From Paenibacillus sp. H1-7 (GTDB lineage Bacteria; Bacillota; Bacilli; Paenibacillales; NBRC-103111): a stretch of 64,000 nt of DNA. Where the stretch lies: positions 1,179,501-1,243,500 of the forward strand of contig NZ_CP031168.1 of NCBI RefSeq assembly GCF_022354825.1, written 5' to 3'. The position numbers were made by a program, and so were the translations under genes. Below, one piece after another: positions 24,132-32,354 of this stretch; positions within the stretch are counted from its first letter, which is position 1, and each line of letters starts with the position of its first letter. The notes below the pieces were generated by a model, which had not been told where the DNA came from, searched no databases, and saw nothing but the letters and a program-made list of their open reading frames with translations.

Positions 24132-24205
24132 TAGCAATTTTCCAAAGAACAACGTTCCTATAAAGCAAAAGCCTCCAGCAACGGAGGATTTGGTAGTTAT
24201 TGCTA
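24132..24205. repeat. Multi-stem hairpin region
   Basis: TAGCAAT/ATTGCTA close the structure, with CCAAA/TTTGG inside and CCTCC-AGCAAC-GGAGG at its tip (24172-24187). It has no T run and ends 15 bases before the importer -35. It is not a tRNA. Confidence 0.5.
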
Positions 24206-24219
24206 GGAAAAATGCGCTA

Positions 24220-24249
24220 TCGACACATTTCGACGGAGTATGTTATGAT
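24220..24249 (+). promoter_or_regulatory. Promoter of the amino-acid ABC operon
   Basis: TCGACA (24220-24225), an 18-bp spacer and TATGAT (24244-24249). Confidence 0.55.
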
Positions 24250-24315
24250 GTAATTCTTGATAAAGTGGTAATGCACTAAAGCAATCATATTCCGTAAAAG
24301 GTGGGTTTTTTGGTT

Positions 24316-25098
24316 ATGAAACGTTTGGCAACATGGGGACTGGTCATTGCGGCCACATTCACATTCCTCGCAGGATGCTCCGGTCCGGCAAAGAGTACGG
24401 CTGGCGAAGGCAAGAAGCTGGTTATCGGCATTGATGACAAATTTGCTCCGATGGGTTTCCGTGACGAGAAGAACGAGATCGTCGGGTTCGATATTGATTA
24501 CGCCAAAGCGGCGGCCGAGAAGATGGGAAAAGAGGCTCAATTCCAGCCGATCGACTGGAAAACGAAAGAGTCCGAATTGAACAGCGGTCGAATCGATTTG
24601 ATCTGGAACGGCTACACGATTACCGACGAACGGAAAGGAAAAGTGTTGTTCACGAAGCCGTATTTGAAAAATGCGCAGGTTGTCGTTACACTGGCTAAGT
24701 CCAATTTGACGAAGCTCGACGATCTGGCTAACAAAACGGTCGGTCTGCAATCTCTTTCTTCCGCAGCGGATGCATTGAACGACAATCCTATCAAGTCCAA
24801 GATCAAGACAGTTACGGAATATTCCGATAACGTGCTCGCCTTGAGCGACTTGAAGATCGGCCGTGTGGACGCAGTCGTTATCGACGAAGTGGTCATCAAG
24901 TACTACATGGCCAAAGAGAAGGATGCATTCAAATTGCTGGGCGAATCGCTTGCTCCGGAAGAGTACGGCATTGGGGTGAAAAAAGGCAACGACGCACTTC
25001 TTCAGCAGCTGCAAAAGGCGCTTGACGAGCTGAACAAGGACGGCACGGCAGCGAAAATTTCGCAAAAATGGTTCGGCGAAGACAAGGTGCTGAAATAA
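24316..25098 (+). CDS. Polar amino-acid ABC importer, binding lipoprotein
   Basis: A 260-residue family-3 solute-binding protein. The signal peptide has lipobox FLAGC near residue 17-21. Features: LVIGIDDKFAPMGFRDEKNEIVGFDIDYAKA, NSGRIDLIWNGYTITDERK, and KPYLKNAQVVV. The sequence suits cystine, glutamine or arginine; the substrate is unresolved. ATG 24316 follows AAAGGTGGG. It is the first gene of an SBP-permease-ATPase operon; the stem-loop at 25124 probably raises its share of the mRNA. Confidence 0.92.
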   Translation: MKRLATWGLVIAATFTFLAGCSGPAKSTAGEGKKLVIGIDDKFAPMGFRDEKNEIVGFDIDYAKAAAEKMGKEAQFQPIDWKTKESELNSGRIDLIWNGYTITDERKGKVLFTKPYLKNAQVVVTLAKSNLTKLDDLANKTVGLQSLSSAADALNDNPIKSKIKTVTEYSDNVLALSDLKIGRVDAVVIDEVVIKYYMAKEKDAFKLLGESLAPEEYGIGVKKGNDALLQQLQKALDELNKDGTAAKISQKWFGEDKVLK

Positions 25099-25123
25099 GC
25101 AAGCTGAATTGAGAATAACGCAC

Positions 25124-25162
25124 GCAAACCGGATTTCTTCGCGGAAATCCTGTTTTGCTTTT
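25124..25162 (+). terminator. Stem-loop between binding protein and permease genes
   Basis: GCAAACCGGATTTC pairs with GGAAATCCTGTTTTGC around a tetraloop-like TTCG; the T tail is weak. It is a likely partial terminator or mRNA-stabilising hairpin, common after solute-binding-protein genes. Confidence 0.7.
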
Positions 25163-25176
25163 GGGGGAATGCTTAC

Positions 25177-25836
25177 ATGTCACTTGATCAGATCGCCTCA
25201 ATGATCAAGCCTATGCTGGAAGGGGCGCAAATGACGCTGCTCCTGTTCATCATTGCCATTGCGGTATCGATTCCGCTAGGCTTCGTGCTTACGCTGGCTG
25301 CCAAAAGCAGCATCAAGCCGGTCGCCTGGCTGGCGCACGCCTATATTTACGTCATGCGCGGCACGCCGCTGCTGCTTCAGCTGCTGTTCATTTGCTTCGG
25401 CCTGCCGCTGATCCCGGGAATCGGCGAATACTTGGTGCTTGATCGGTTTGTCGCCGCCTGCCTCGGCTTTATTTTGAATTACGCGGCTTATTTTGCCGAA
25501 ATTTTCCGCGGCGGTTTGCTCGCTATCGATAAAGGCCAGTACGAGGCCTCTCAAGTACTCGGCCTGAGCAAATGGCAGACGATGACCCGCATCATCCTGC
25601 CGCAAATGTTCAGAGTCGCGCTGCCGGCCGTGTCCAACGAATCGATTACCCTCGTCAAGGATACGGCGCTGCTGTACGCCGTCGCCGTTCCGGAGCTGCT
25701 GCACTACGCGCAAACGGTCGTTAACCGCGACTTCACGATCGTGCCTTTCTTCTTGGCCGGTATCATCTATTTGATCATGACGCTCATCTTGACGTTATTG
25801 TTCAAATGGCTGGAGCGAAGGTTCAAATATGAATGA
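25177..25836 (+). CDS. Polar amino-acid ABC importer, permease
   Basis: A 219-residue His/Glu/Arg/opine-type permease with five to six helices. Family motifs are [15 protein letters not shown] and the ATPase-contacting EAA loop [31 protein letters not shown], then [12 protein letters not shown] [13 protein letters not shown]. The RBS is GGGGGAA. Its stop overlaps the following start (ATGA). Confidence 0.94.
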   Translation: MSLDQIASMIKPMLEGAQMTLLLFIIAIAVSIPLGFVLTLAAKSSIKPVAWLAHAYIYVMRGTPLLLQLLFICFGLPLIPGIGEYLVLDRFVAACLGFILNYAAYFAEIFRGGLLAIDKGQYEASQVLGLSKWQTMTRIILPQMFRVALPAVSNESITLVKDTALLYAVAVPELLHYAQTVVNRDFTIVPFFLAGIIYLIMTLILTLLFKWLERRFKYE

Positions 25837-26597
25837 AAGGAATGGCGCAGGTGGCTATTATTGAAGTATCCAACCTTACAAAATCCTACGGCACGCTCGA
25901 TGTGCTGAAGCAGATCACGTTCGACGTGAATAAAAACGATGTGATTGCGGTCATCGGACCGTCCGGCTCCGGCAAAAGCACGATGCTGCGGAGCTTGATC
26001 CATCTGGAACACATTAATGGCGGAAGCATTAAAGTGGGCGGCGACGATCTGGTCAAGGACGGAGTGTACTCGAAGCCGCATGAGATCAAGCGGATTACGG
26101 CCCGGATGGGCATGGTGTTCCAGCACTTCAATCTGTTCCCGCACCTGACTGTCCAGCAAAATCTGGAGCTTTCTCCGAAATTGGTCAAGGGAGAGTCGGC
26201 GGCGGATATCCGCAAACGAAGCGCGGAGCTGCTGGAGAAGGTAGGTCTATCCGACCGTGCGTCGGCTTATCCGGCGAAGCTCTCCGGCGGGCAAAAGCAG
26301 CGGGTCGCTATCGCGCGAGCGCTCATGATGAATCCCGACATTTTGCTGTTCGACGAGCCGACTTCCGCCTTGGATCCGGAGCTGACGGGCGAAGTGCTGC
26401 AGGTCATGAAGCAGCTTGCCGAAGAGCATATGACGATGATCGTCGTGACGCATGAAATGGGCTTTGCGAGAGAAGTGGCGAATCGGGTTTTGTTCCTCGA
26501 CAAGGGCGAGATCATCGAGTCCGGCGATCCGGAGCAGTTGTTCGAGAACCCTCGGTTTGAGCGGACGAAAGCTTTTTTGAACCGCAGCCTGAAATAA
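25833..26597 (+). CDS. Polar amino-acid ABC importer, ATPase
   Basis: A 254-residue GlnQ-type ATPase. Walker A is [10 protein letters not shown]-loop [14 protein letters not shown], signature LSGGQKQR, Walker [14 protein letters not shown]-loop VTHEMGFA. Three in-frame starts are possible: ATG 25833 (overlapping the permease stop), ATG 25842 and GTG 25851; AAAGGAA best suits 25851. The terminator is at 26604. Confidence 0.95.
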   Translation: MKGMAQVAIIEVSNLTKSYGTLDVLKQITFDVNKNDVIAVIGPSGSGKSTMLRSLIHLEHINGGSIKVGGDDLVKDGVYSKPHEIKRITARMGMVFQHFNLFPHLTVQQNLELSPKLVKGESAADIRKRSAELLEKVGLSDRASAYPAKLSGGQKQRVAIARALMMNPDILLFDEPTSALDPELTGEVLQVMKQLAEEHMTMIVVTHEMGFAREVANRVLFLDKGEIIESGDPEQLFENPRFERTKAFLNRSLK

Positions 26598-26603
26598 ACG
26601 ATT

Positions 26604-26643
26604 GGCGCGTCCCTGCACGACAGGCGGCAGCGCTTTTCTTTTT
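26604..26643 (+). terminator. Terminator of the amino-acid ABC operon
   Basis: A two-part stem (GCGC...GCGC outside, CCTG-CACGA-CAGG inside) followed by TTTTCTTTTT. Confidence 0.65.
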
Positions 26644-26690
26644 ATAACGGACCTTAATGAAAGTGACAACATTTTATATCGGCTACTGCA

Positions 26691-26720
26691 TTGAGTTGTT
26701 AGCACTTTACCGATTATAAT
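26691..26720 (+). promoter_or_regulatory. Promoter of the ABC-F gene
   Basis: TTGAGT (26691-26696), an 18-bp spacer and perfect TATAAT (26715-26720), 37 bp before the start. Confidence 0.6.
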
Positions 26721-26757
26721 AAGACGAGAGTATAGACTAAAAGAAAAGGTGTCATGC

Positions 26758-28314
26758 ATGAGCATATTAAACGTAGAACGACTAAGTCACGGCTTCGGAG
26801 ACCGCGCGATTTTCAATAACGTATCGTTCCGCCTGCTCAAGGGCGAGCATATCGGTTTGATCGGCGCCAACGGCGAAGGCAAGTCGACTTTCATGAACAT
26901 TATTACAGGCAAGCTTCAGCCGGACGACGGGAAGATCGAATGGTCGCGCCGGATGCGCGTCGGCTACCTCGATCAGCATGCGGTGCTGAGCAGAGGGATG
27001 TCGATCCGCGACGTGCTGAAGGGCGCGTTCCAATACCTGTTCGACATGGAGCAGGAAATGAACGAGATGTACGGCAAAATGGGCGACGTGTCTCCGGAGG
27101 AGCTGGAGCAGCTGCTCGAGGATGTCGGAACGATTCAGGATACGCTGACGAATCAGGACTTCTATATGATCGATGCGAAGATCGAGGAAACCGCCCGCGG
27201 TTTGGGCTTGACCGATATCGGTTTGGACAAGGACGTGAACGATCTTAGCGGAGGGCAGCGGACGAAAGTATTGCTCGCCAAGCTGCTCTTGGAGAAGCCG
27301 GATATTTTGCTCCTCGACGAGCCTACGAACTATTTGGATGAGCAGCATATCGAATGGCTGAAGCGCTATTTGCAGGAATACGAGAATGCCTTCATTCTGA
27401 TCTCTCACGACATTCCGTTCCTCAACAGCGTTATTAACCTGATCTATCATATGGAAAATCAGGAGCTGAACCGCTACGTCGGCGACTACGAGCATTTCCA
27501 GCAGGTATACGACATGAAGAAGCAGCAGCTGGAGTCGGCCTACAAGCGCCAGCAGCAGGAAATCGCCGATTTGAAGGATTTCGTAGCACGTAACAAGGCG
27601 AGCGTGGCGACGCGGAACATGGCGATGTCCCGTCAGAAGAAGCTCGACAAGATGGACGTGATCGAGCTGGCGAAGGAAAAGCCGAAGCCGCAGTTCAATT
27701 TCAAGGAAGGCCGCACGGCCGGCAAGCTCATCTTCGAAACGAAGGAGCTTGTTATCGGTTATGGCGAGCCGTTGTCGAGACCGCTTGACCTGCGGATGGA
27801 GCGCGGACAGAAGATCGCTCTTGTCGGCGCCAACGGGATCGGGAAGACGACGCTCTTGCGCAGCATTTTGGGTGAGATTCAGGCATTATCCGGCTCCGTT
27901 CAGCTGGGGGACAACCTCCAGATCGGCTATTTCGAGCAGGAAGCGAAGGACGCCAACTACAACACTTGTATTGAGGAAATATGGAAGGAGTTCCCTTCCT
28001 TCACGCAGTTCGAGGTGCGCGCGGCGCTGGCCAAATGCGGTCTGACGACCAAGCACATCGAGAGCAAAATTACGGTGCTGAGCGGCGGCGAAAAGGCCAA
28101 GGTGCGCCTGTGCAAGCTGATCAACCGCGAAACGAACCTGCTCGTGCTCGACGAGCCGACGAACCATTTGGACGTCGATGCGAAGGATGAGCTGAAGCGC
28201 GCCCTCAAGGCGTACAAAGGCAGCATTCTAATGATTTCCCACGAACCGGAATTTTACCGCGATGTCGTAACGGACATTTGGAATTGCGAATCTTGGACGA
28301 CGAAGGTGTTCTAA
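26758..28314 (+). CDS. ykpA: ABC-F protein, YkpA type
   Basis: A 518-residue soluble protein with two ATPase domains and no membrane segment. Domain 1: GANGEGKST, DLSGGQRTKVLLA, LLLDEPTNYLD. Domain 2: GANGIGKTT, LSGGEKAKVRL, LVLDEPTNHLD. The charged inter-domain linker lies near residues 245-310. The start SILNVERLSHGFGDRAIFNNVSF and the end TDIWNCESWTTKV closely resemble Bacillus YkpA. ABC-F proteins act on ribosomes in translation or antibiotic tolerance; the exact role is not known. ATG 26758 follows AAAAGGTG. Confidence 0.9.
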   Translation: MSILNVERLSHGFGDRAIFNNVSFRLLKGEHIGLIGANGEGKSTFMNIITGKLQPDDGKIEWSRRMRVGYLDQHAVLSRGMSIRDVLKGAFQYLFDMEQEMNEMYGKMGDVSPEELEQLLEDVGTIQDTLTNQDFYMIDAKIEETARGLGLTDIGLDKDVNDLSGGQRTKVLLAKLLLEKPDILLLDEPTNYLDEQHIEWLKRYLQEYENAFILISHDIPFLNSVINLIYHMENQELNRYVGDYEHFQQVYDMKKQQLESAYKRQQQEIADLKDFVARNKASVATRNMAMSRQKKLDKMDVIELAKEKPKPQFNFKEGRTAGKLIFETKELVIGYGEPLSRPLDLRMERGQKIALVGANGIGKTTLLRSILGEIQALSGSVQLGDNLQIGYFEQEAKDANYNTCIEEIWKEFPSFTQFEVRAALAKCGLTTKHIESKITVLSGGEKAKVRLCKLINRETNLLVLDEPTNHLDVDAKDELKRALKAYKGSILMISHEPEFYRDVVTDIWNCESWTTKVF

Positions 28315-28335
28315 TTACCGCAGCGTCCCTCAATG

Positions 28336-28374
28336 AAAACCTGCCCGGCCTTACACGGTCCGGACAGGTTTTTT
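28336..28374 (+). terminator. Intrinsic terminator of the ABC-F gene
   Basis: AAAACCTGCCCGGCC pairs with GGTCCGGACAGGTTTT, with a T6 tail. Confidence 0.88.
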
Positions 28375-28382
28375 GGCATGCG

Positions 28383-28784
28383 CTACTTCTGTTTTCTTTG
28401 TACTTGAATGAGGTTGATAGGATTCCCATCCGGGTCATGCAGATCGAAATGCAGGTGACGGTTCCATTCGGAATCCCATTGTACAAGCTCGGATACAGGA
28501 TGTCCGGCTTCCCTCATCTGCTTGTGCATCGCTTCAATATCTGTGCACTGCAGATTAAATAAAGGTCTCTCGGCTGCTGGAACGCGAGCTGCTTCAGCCA
28601 ATGTAACCAGCGGCTTGCCTTGCGGCTCGTCGAAGAAGAGGGTCGCTCCCCGTTCCCCGTTCCCCCAGTCTTCAATGCCTCGGGCTCGGAAGCCAAGGAC
28701 CTCCGTGTAATACTTGATCGATTGCTCCAAATTCGTAACCTGGATAAATACGCCGCCAAGGGTAACTACCGGCAATGGTTCCAC
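28383..28784 (-). CDS. VOC (glyoxalase/dioxygenase-fold) protein
   Basis: A 133-residue single-domain vicinal-oxygen-chelate protein: VFIQVTNLEQSIKYYTEVLGF at the start and HLHFDLHDPDGNPINLIQV at the end. A metal-binding glutamate typical of glyoxalase I is not evident, and the substrate is unknown. The start could be GTG 28784 or TTG 28775; GAGGTGG suits the latter. It is convergent with the ABC-F gene. Confidence 0.85.
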   Translation of the reverse strand: MEPLPVVTLGGVFIQVTNLEQSIKYYTEVLGFRARGIEDWGNGERGATLFFDEPQGKPLVTLAEAARVPAAERPLFNLQCTDIEAMHKQMREAGHPVSELVQWDSEWNRHLHFDLHDPDGNPINLIQVQRKQK

Positions 28785-29008
28785 CTCATTTTATAATCGG
28801 TATTCAAAAAAATAGATAACATAGACTATATTACCATAATTTGGGTTAAATGTCTGGTGGTTTCGCATACCTTCTTGGCCTATCGCCGCAAGAAGCCATT
28901 TTTTCCTATCGGGGAAAACAAGGTAAATTTGACATGCATGTCGAATACACAAACGTCCCATCCCTATGGAGGAGAAGGCAGTATGGTAGAGTAGGAGGAA
29001 GACGGTAC

Positions 29009-30109
29009 ATGCCGTTTGTGTTTAGTGCGGGCGACTATCCGGCAAGCCCCGGCTGTTATATTATGAAAAATGCGGACGGCCGCATCATCTACGTCGGCAA
29101 GTCGATCCATCTTCGAAACCGGCTGCGATCTTATTTCACAGGGCGTCATACCCGCAAAAGAATCCGGCAGCTCGTGGCGGAGATCGCCTCTATCGAGGTC
29201 GTTCTTGTGAATAACGAAGCCGAAAGCCTAATGCTTGAGAACAACTTGATTAAAATACATAAACCGCCCTACAATAGGGCTTTGAAAAGGGACAACAGCG
29301 GCTACGCTTATCTTCAGCTGACCAACGAGCGCTTCCCGAGACTGGACGTATATTACCGGAATCGGCGCCGGAGAAGCAAAGAGCCTGACGTGAAGCGTCT
29401 CGGCCCTTTCAAAAGCGCGACATTTCGCGACGCTATCCTGGAGTTTGTTACGGAGCAGTATGGTCTGCGCACGTGCAAAACGATGCCGAAGCAGGTTTGT
29501 CTCTTGTATCATATCGGCAAATGCAGCGGGATCTGCGAAGGGAAGATTACGGAGGCGGACTACTCGGATAAAGTGAAGCAAGCCGCCGAGCTGCTCGCGA
29601 ATGGAGGACAAGGACTCCTTGAAATTTTACACGGCCAAATGGAAGCGTACGCTGCTCGGCTGGAGTTCGAGAAAGCGCAGAGGATGCTGAACAGCATCCG
29701 CAATCTCGAGCACGCGTCCGATAAGCAAATTGTCGACAGAGAGGCCGTCATAGACCAGGATGTGCTGTACTTCGGAGCGGAGCATGTCATGGTAGCCAAG
29801 GTGCAGGAAGGGATGCTCGTCGATTGTCAGCTGCTCGAGCTTGAACAGGCCTACGGGGAAACGGCATGTGACCGGTTTCTCGTAACCCGTTACGCCGAAG
29901 AGCGGCCGGATGAGCTGATCGTCAATACGGTGGCCGATCTAAAGCAGGTGCGCACGGCGCTTCATCGCAAAGGGAGCAAGCTTCCGAAAATTACGCTCCC
30001 CAAACGGGGATTGAAATTTGACTTGCTGCAGCTGTGCAAAACCAATTATGAATACCGGGTACCGCCGGATGCTAAACTAGGACGGAAGCCCGGAAAGGGA
30101 GGTGAATGA
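29009..30109 (+). CDS. Short UvrC-like protein (GIY-YIG + UVR motif only)
   Basis: A 366-residue protein matching the N-terminal half of UvrC. The GIY-YIG nuclease is at residues 10-95 (PASPGCYIMKN, IYVGKSIHLRNRLRSYF, NEAESLMLENNLIK). A cysteine-containing segment follows (CLLYHIGKCSGIC), then a UVR motif near 215 (EAYAARLEFEKAQRMLNSI). The RNase-H-like 5'-nuclease domain and C-terminal HhH pair of full UvrC (about 600 residues) are absent, so it can only make the 3'-type incision, like Cho. ATG 29009 follows TAGGAGGAAG. It is probably a UvrC paralogue; its partner UvrAB and true UvrC would lie elsewhere. Confidence 0.87.
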   Translation: MPFVFSAGDYPASPGCYIMKNADGRIIYVGKSIHLRNRLRSYFTGRHTRKRIRQLVAEIASIEVVLVNNEAESLMLENNLIKIHKPPYNRALKRDNSGYAYLQLTNERFPRLDVYYRNRRRRSKEPDVKRLGPFKSATFRDAILEFVTEQYGLRTCKTMPKQVCLLYHIGKCSGICEGKITEADYSDKVKQAAELLANGGQGLLEILHGQMEAYAARLEFEKAQRMLNSIRNLEHASDKQIVDREAVIDQDVLYFGAEHVMVAKVQEGMLVDCQLLELEQAYGETACDRFLVTRYAEERPDELIVNTVADLKQVRTALHRKGSKLPKITLPKRGLKFDLLQLCKTNYEYRVPPDAKLGRKPGKGGE

Positions 30110-30112
30110 TGC

Positions 30113-30337
30113 ATGCTCTTATCAAAAATACTTCATACGGATACGGAGCTGTTCGCCGCCTCCTTATTTCAGCTGAAGGTTTCCGTGTGGGAGCGAACGG
30201 CTGACGATATCCCGGTACGCACGGAGGATGGCGGTTTCATAGAGCGTTATACTCCGTTAAGCGTGAAAATCAACGGAACTTATTATGTGCGCAGCGAATG
30301 CGAGTTTCGCGTGGACCTGGAGGAGCCGGCCCTGTAA
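30113..30337 (+). CDS. Small hypothetical protein
   Basis: A 74-residue protein directly after the UvrC-like gene, with GGGAGGTG nine bases upstream. It is beta-rich: SLFQLKVSVWERTADDIPV, then VKINGTYYVRSECEFRV. No family is recognised. Its position suggests co-transcription with the nuclease. Confidence 0.6.
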   Translation: MLLSKILHTDTELFAASLFQLKVSVWERTADDIPVRTEDGGFIERYTPLSVKINGTYYVRSECEFRVDLEEPAL

Positions 30338-30403
30338 GAGGGACGGGCTTCGGGCTTCCGTGAGGCTTGACACATACGGCATCAAAAGAAGGAGACGGAC
30401 CGA

Positions 30404-31156
30404 TTGATATTGTTGGCCAAGGAATCCAGCTCTTATAACGAGATTTCGGTATATGAAGCTACACAGCTGTATGGGGAACTGGGAAAGTTTCGTTATTTGC
30501 AGTTTGCCGACGGAGCTGTCCAAGGCGCGTTGGACTTGAAGCAGCCGAAGCGGATGGTGCTGGAATACCCGAGGGCGATGGCGCATCTGATGGAGTACAA
30601 CCATTCGTCGTTTTCCAGTTTGTTCGTGATCGGGCACGGGATTGGGACGATTGCGGGACGCTATCCGGACAAGCGGGTCACCGTAGCGGAAATCGATGAG
30701 ACCGTCGTGCAGCTCAGCCGGCGTTTTTTTGGCTATAGCGGCGATAACGTTGTAATAGGCGACGGGCGTCAGATGCTGGAGAGTGTACCGCCGGGCTCTC
30801 TGGATTATATTGTTTTGGATGCGTTCACGGCTAAAGGAACGCCGATGCATTTGTTGTCGGCGGAATGTTTCGCAATGACGAAGGAAAAGCTCCGTGCCGG
30901 GGGCGCTATTTTGTTGAATTTGATGGGCAAGGGCGGCAGCGACAGGCTGATCAACGCCATTTATTCGACGCTTGCTGAGACATATGCCTGCACCAAAGCA
31001 TTTGTCCTCCAAGGTGAAGGGTCGGATAAGACGGAATGGCACAATGTGATTCTTATCGCCGGCAGCCGGGACATGGACTACCGCTTGCCGGACATGGCGG
31101 GCTTTCGGGAGATGGAGCCGGAGCAAGGGTATCTTATCGTTGATCGAAAAACTTAA
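30404..31156 (+). CDS. Spermidine-synthase-like methyltransferase-fold protein
   Basis: A 250-residue Rossmann-fold protein related to polyamine aminopropyltransferases. Features: SSYNEISVYEA at the N-terminus, VIGHGIGTIAGRYPDKRVTVAEIDETVV (motif I and acidic loop), NVVIGDGRQML and YIVLDAFTAKGTP. The catalytic Asp/Tyr of true spermidine synthases are not clearly conserved, and such single genes in Bacillota often lack a proven role. It starts at TTG 30404 with AAGGAGACGG. Confidence 0.72.
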   Translation: MILLAKESSSYNEISVYEATQLYGELGKFRYLQFADGAVQGALDLKQPKRMVLEYPRAMAHLMEYNHSSFSSLFVIGHGIGTIAGRYPDKRVTVAEIDETVVQLSRRFFGYSGDNVVIGDGRQMLESVPPGSLDYIVLDAFTAKGTPMHLLSAECFAMTKEKLRAGGAILLNLMGKGGSDRLINAIYSTLAETYACTKAFVLQGEGSDKTEWHNVILIAGSRDMDYRLPDMAGFREMEPEQGYLIVDRKT

Positions 31157-31213
31157 GCATATGCCGGATTAATCATCGGAATAGACACTGTGCTGTGCAT
31201 AGGAGGTCATGGG

Positions 31214-32134
31214 ATGAAAATACTCAAACTGAGAAATTGGCAGGACAATTTGTACATGTTCAGTTATCGCGGCAACTACACGGACTCCGCCGAATATTTT
31301 CATGCTCACGAGGGCTTGGAAATATTGTATATCCATGAAGGGACCGGCACGTGTCTGGTCGGCGGTCAGACGTACTTTCTGCAGCCGGGTACCTTAATCC
31401 TGATCAAACCGTATCAGCAGCATCATGTCCGTATGAATGTTCCTCCGGTTTACATACGAAGCCTTCTCAAATTACGAACCTCCGTTATCGAACCGCTCAC
31501 CACATTATTTCCGTATGCCACCTCTTTTTTTATTCAATTCGTAGAGCAGCAAACAACCAAGCAAGTATTTCATTTCACCGGCCAGCACGCCGCATTCATG
31601 GAGCTGCAGCTGCTGCAATTAGGCGAGCTGCTGACTCGAGGGCCGGTCCCCCTGCGCAGGGAAGGCGTATTGCTGTTTCTGCTTCATCTTTTTACCCATT
31701 TTCAGACTCATATGGATTTGCCCAAAACCGGCAAGCGTTCTGCAATCGCTACTTTTTCCCGAACGGCTGAGCATATTAACGCCATGCTGAAATGGATCGA
31801 TCAGAACTATAAAATGCCTTTTACGATTGCCTATATGGCATCCCGGCTGCATTTCTCTCCCAATTATTTATCCAAGCTGTTCAAGGAACAAATGGGCAAA
31901 ACGATTATCGAGTATACGAATGAGAAAAGATTGGAGCAGGCAAAGACGCTATTGGAGTTTCAGACGCATTCCGTCGAGGAGATCAGTAAAGAGACCGGCT
32001 TTAAATACCCGTCATACTTTATCCAGCTGTTCAAGAAAAAGGTCGGAGTCACTCCGCAACGTTACCGGGACCAAGTAAGAAACGTACAGAGAACAAATGC
32101 AGTCAATTTTGAAAGCGTAACCAAAAATGAATAG
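31214..32134 (+). CDS. AraC-family transcription regulator with cupin sensor
   Basis: A 306-residue regulator. The N-terminal cupin shows FHAHEGLEILYIHEGTGTCLVGG and PGTLILIKPYQQHHVRM. The C-terminal tandem helix-turn-helix is at about 205-295 (FTIAYMASRLHFSPNYLSKLFKEQMGKT and EEISKETGFKYPSYFIQLFKKKVGVTPQRY). ATG 31214 follows AGGAGGT. The next gene, 220 bp downstream, encodes a large secreted protein and may be its target. Confidence 0.9.
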   Translation: MKILKLRNWQDNLYMFSYRGNYTDSAEYFHAHEGLEILYIHEGTGTCLVGGQTYFLQPGTLILIKPYQQHHVRMNVPPVYIRSLLKLRTSVIEPLTTLFPYATSFFIQFVEQQTTKQVFHFTGQHAAFMELQLLQLGELLTRGPVPLRREGVLLFLLHLFTHFQTHMDLPKTGKRSAIATFSRTAEHINAMLKWIDQNYKMPFTIAYMASRLHFSPNYLSKLFKEQMGKTIIEYTNEKRLEQAKTLLEFQTHSVEEISKETGFKYPSYFIQLFKKKVGVTPQRYRDQVRNVQRTNAVNFESVTKNE

Positions 32135-32138
32135 AATA

Positions 32139-32342
32139 TTGATATTTTCGCAGTGAAATCTGTTATCTTCTATATCTTATGATAGGACTATGGCTTACAC
32201 AGCAGCTAAACATTCGAATCCGAAAGGGGGAAAAGGATATAGGGTCGTCCCGGAGCTAAGCGGAAGCCCGCAGCAACCATAGGGCCTAAACTAGTACCGA
32301 GGAGTCAACGTACATCCCATGATAGCAGACTCAAAATGAGAG
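32139..32342 (+). promoter_or_regulatory. Promoter and structured leader of the secreted-protein gene
   Basis: TTGATA (32139-32144) and TTATCT (32163-32168) are 18 bp apart. The following ~170-nt leader has three small GC stems (GGG-TCGT-CCC, GCGG...CCGC, and a GGGCC-containing segment). It shows no recognised riboswitch consensus. Confidence 0.35.
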
Positions 32343-32354
32343 GTGGAGAATTCA

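Noticed and set aside
24132..24205. Possible tRNA: 74 nt closed by a 7-bp stem
   Set aside because: No T-arm (GGTTCGA), no D-arm and no anticodon stem of the right form; only the outer stem is tRNA-like.
32220..32340. SAM, c-di-GMP or other known riboswitch in the secreted-protein leader
   Set aside because: Only isolated similar words; the conserved cores and pairing pattern are missing.
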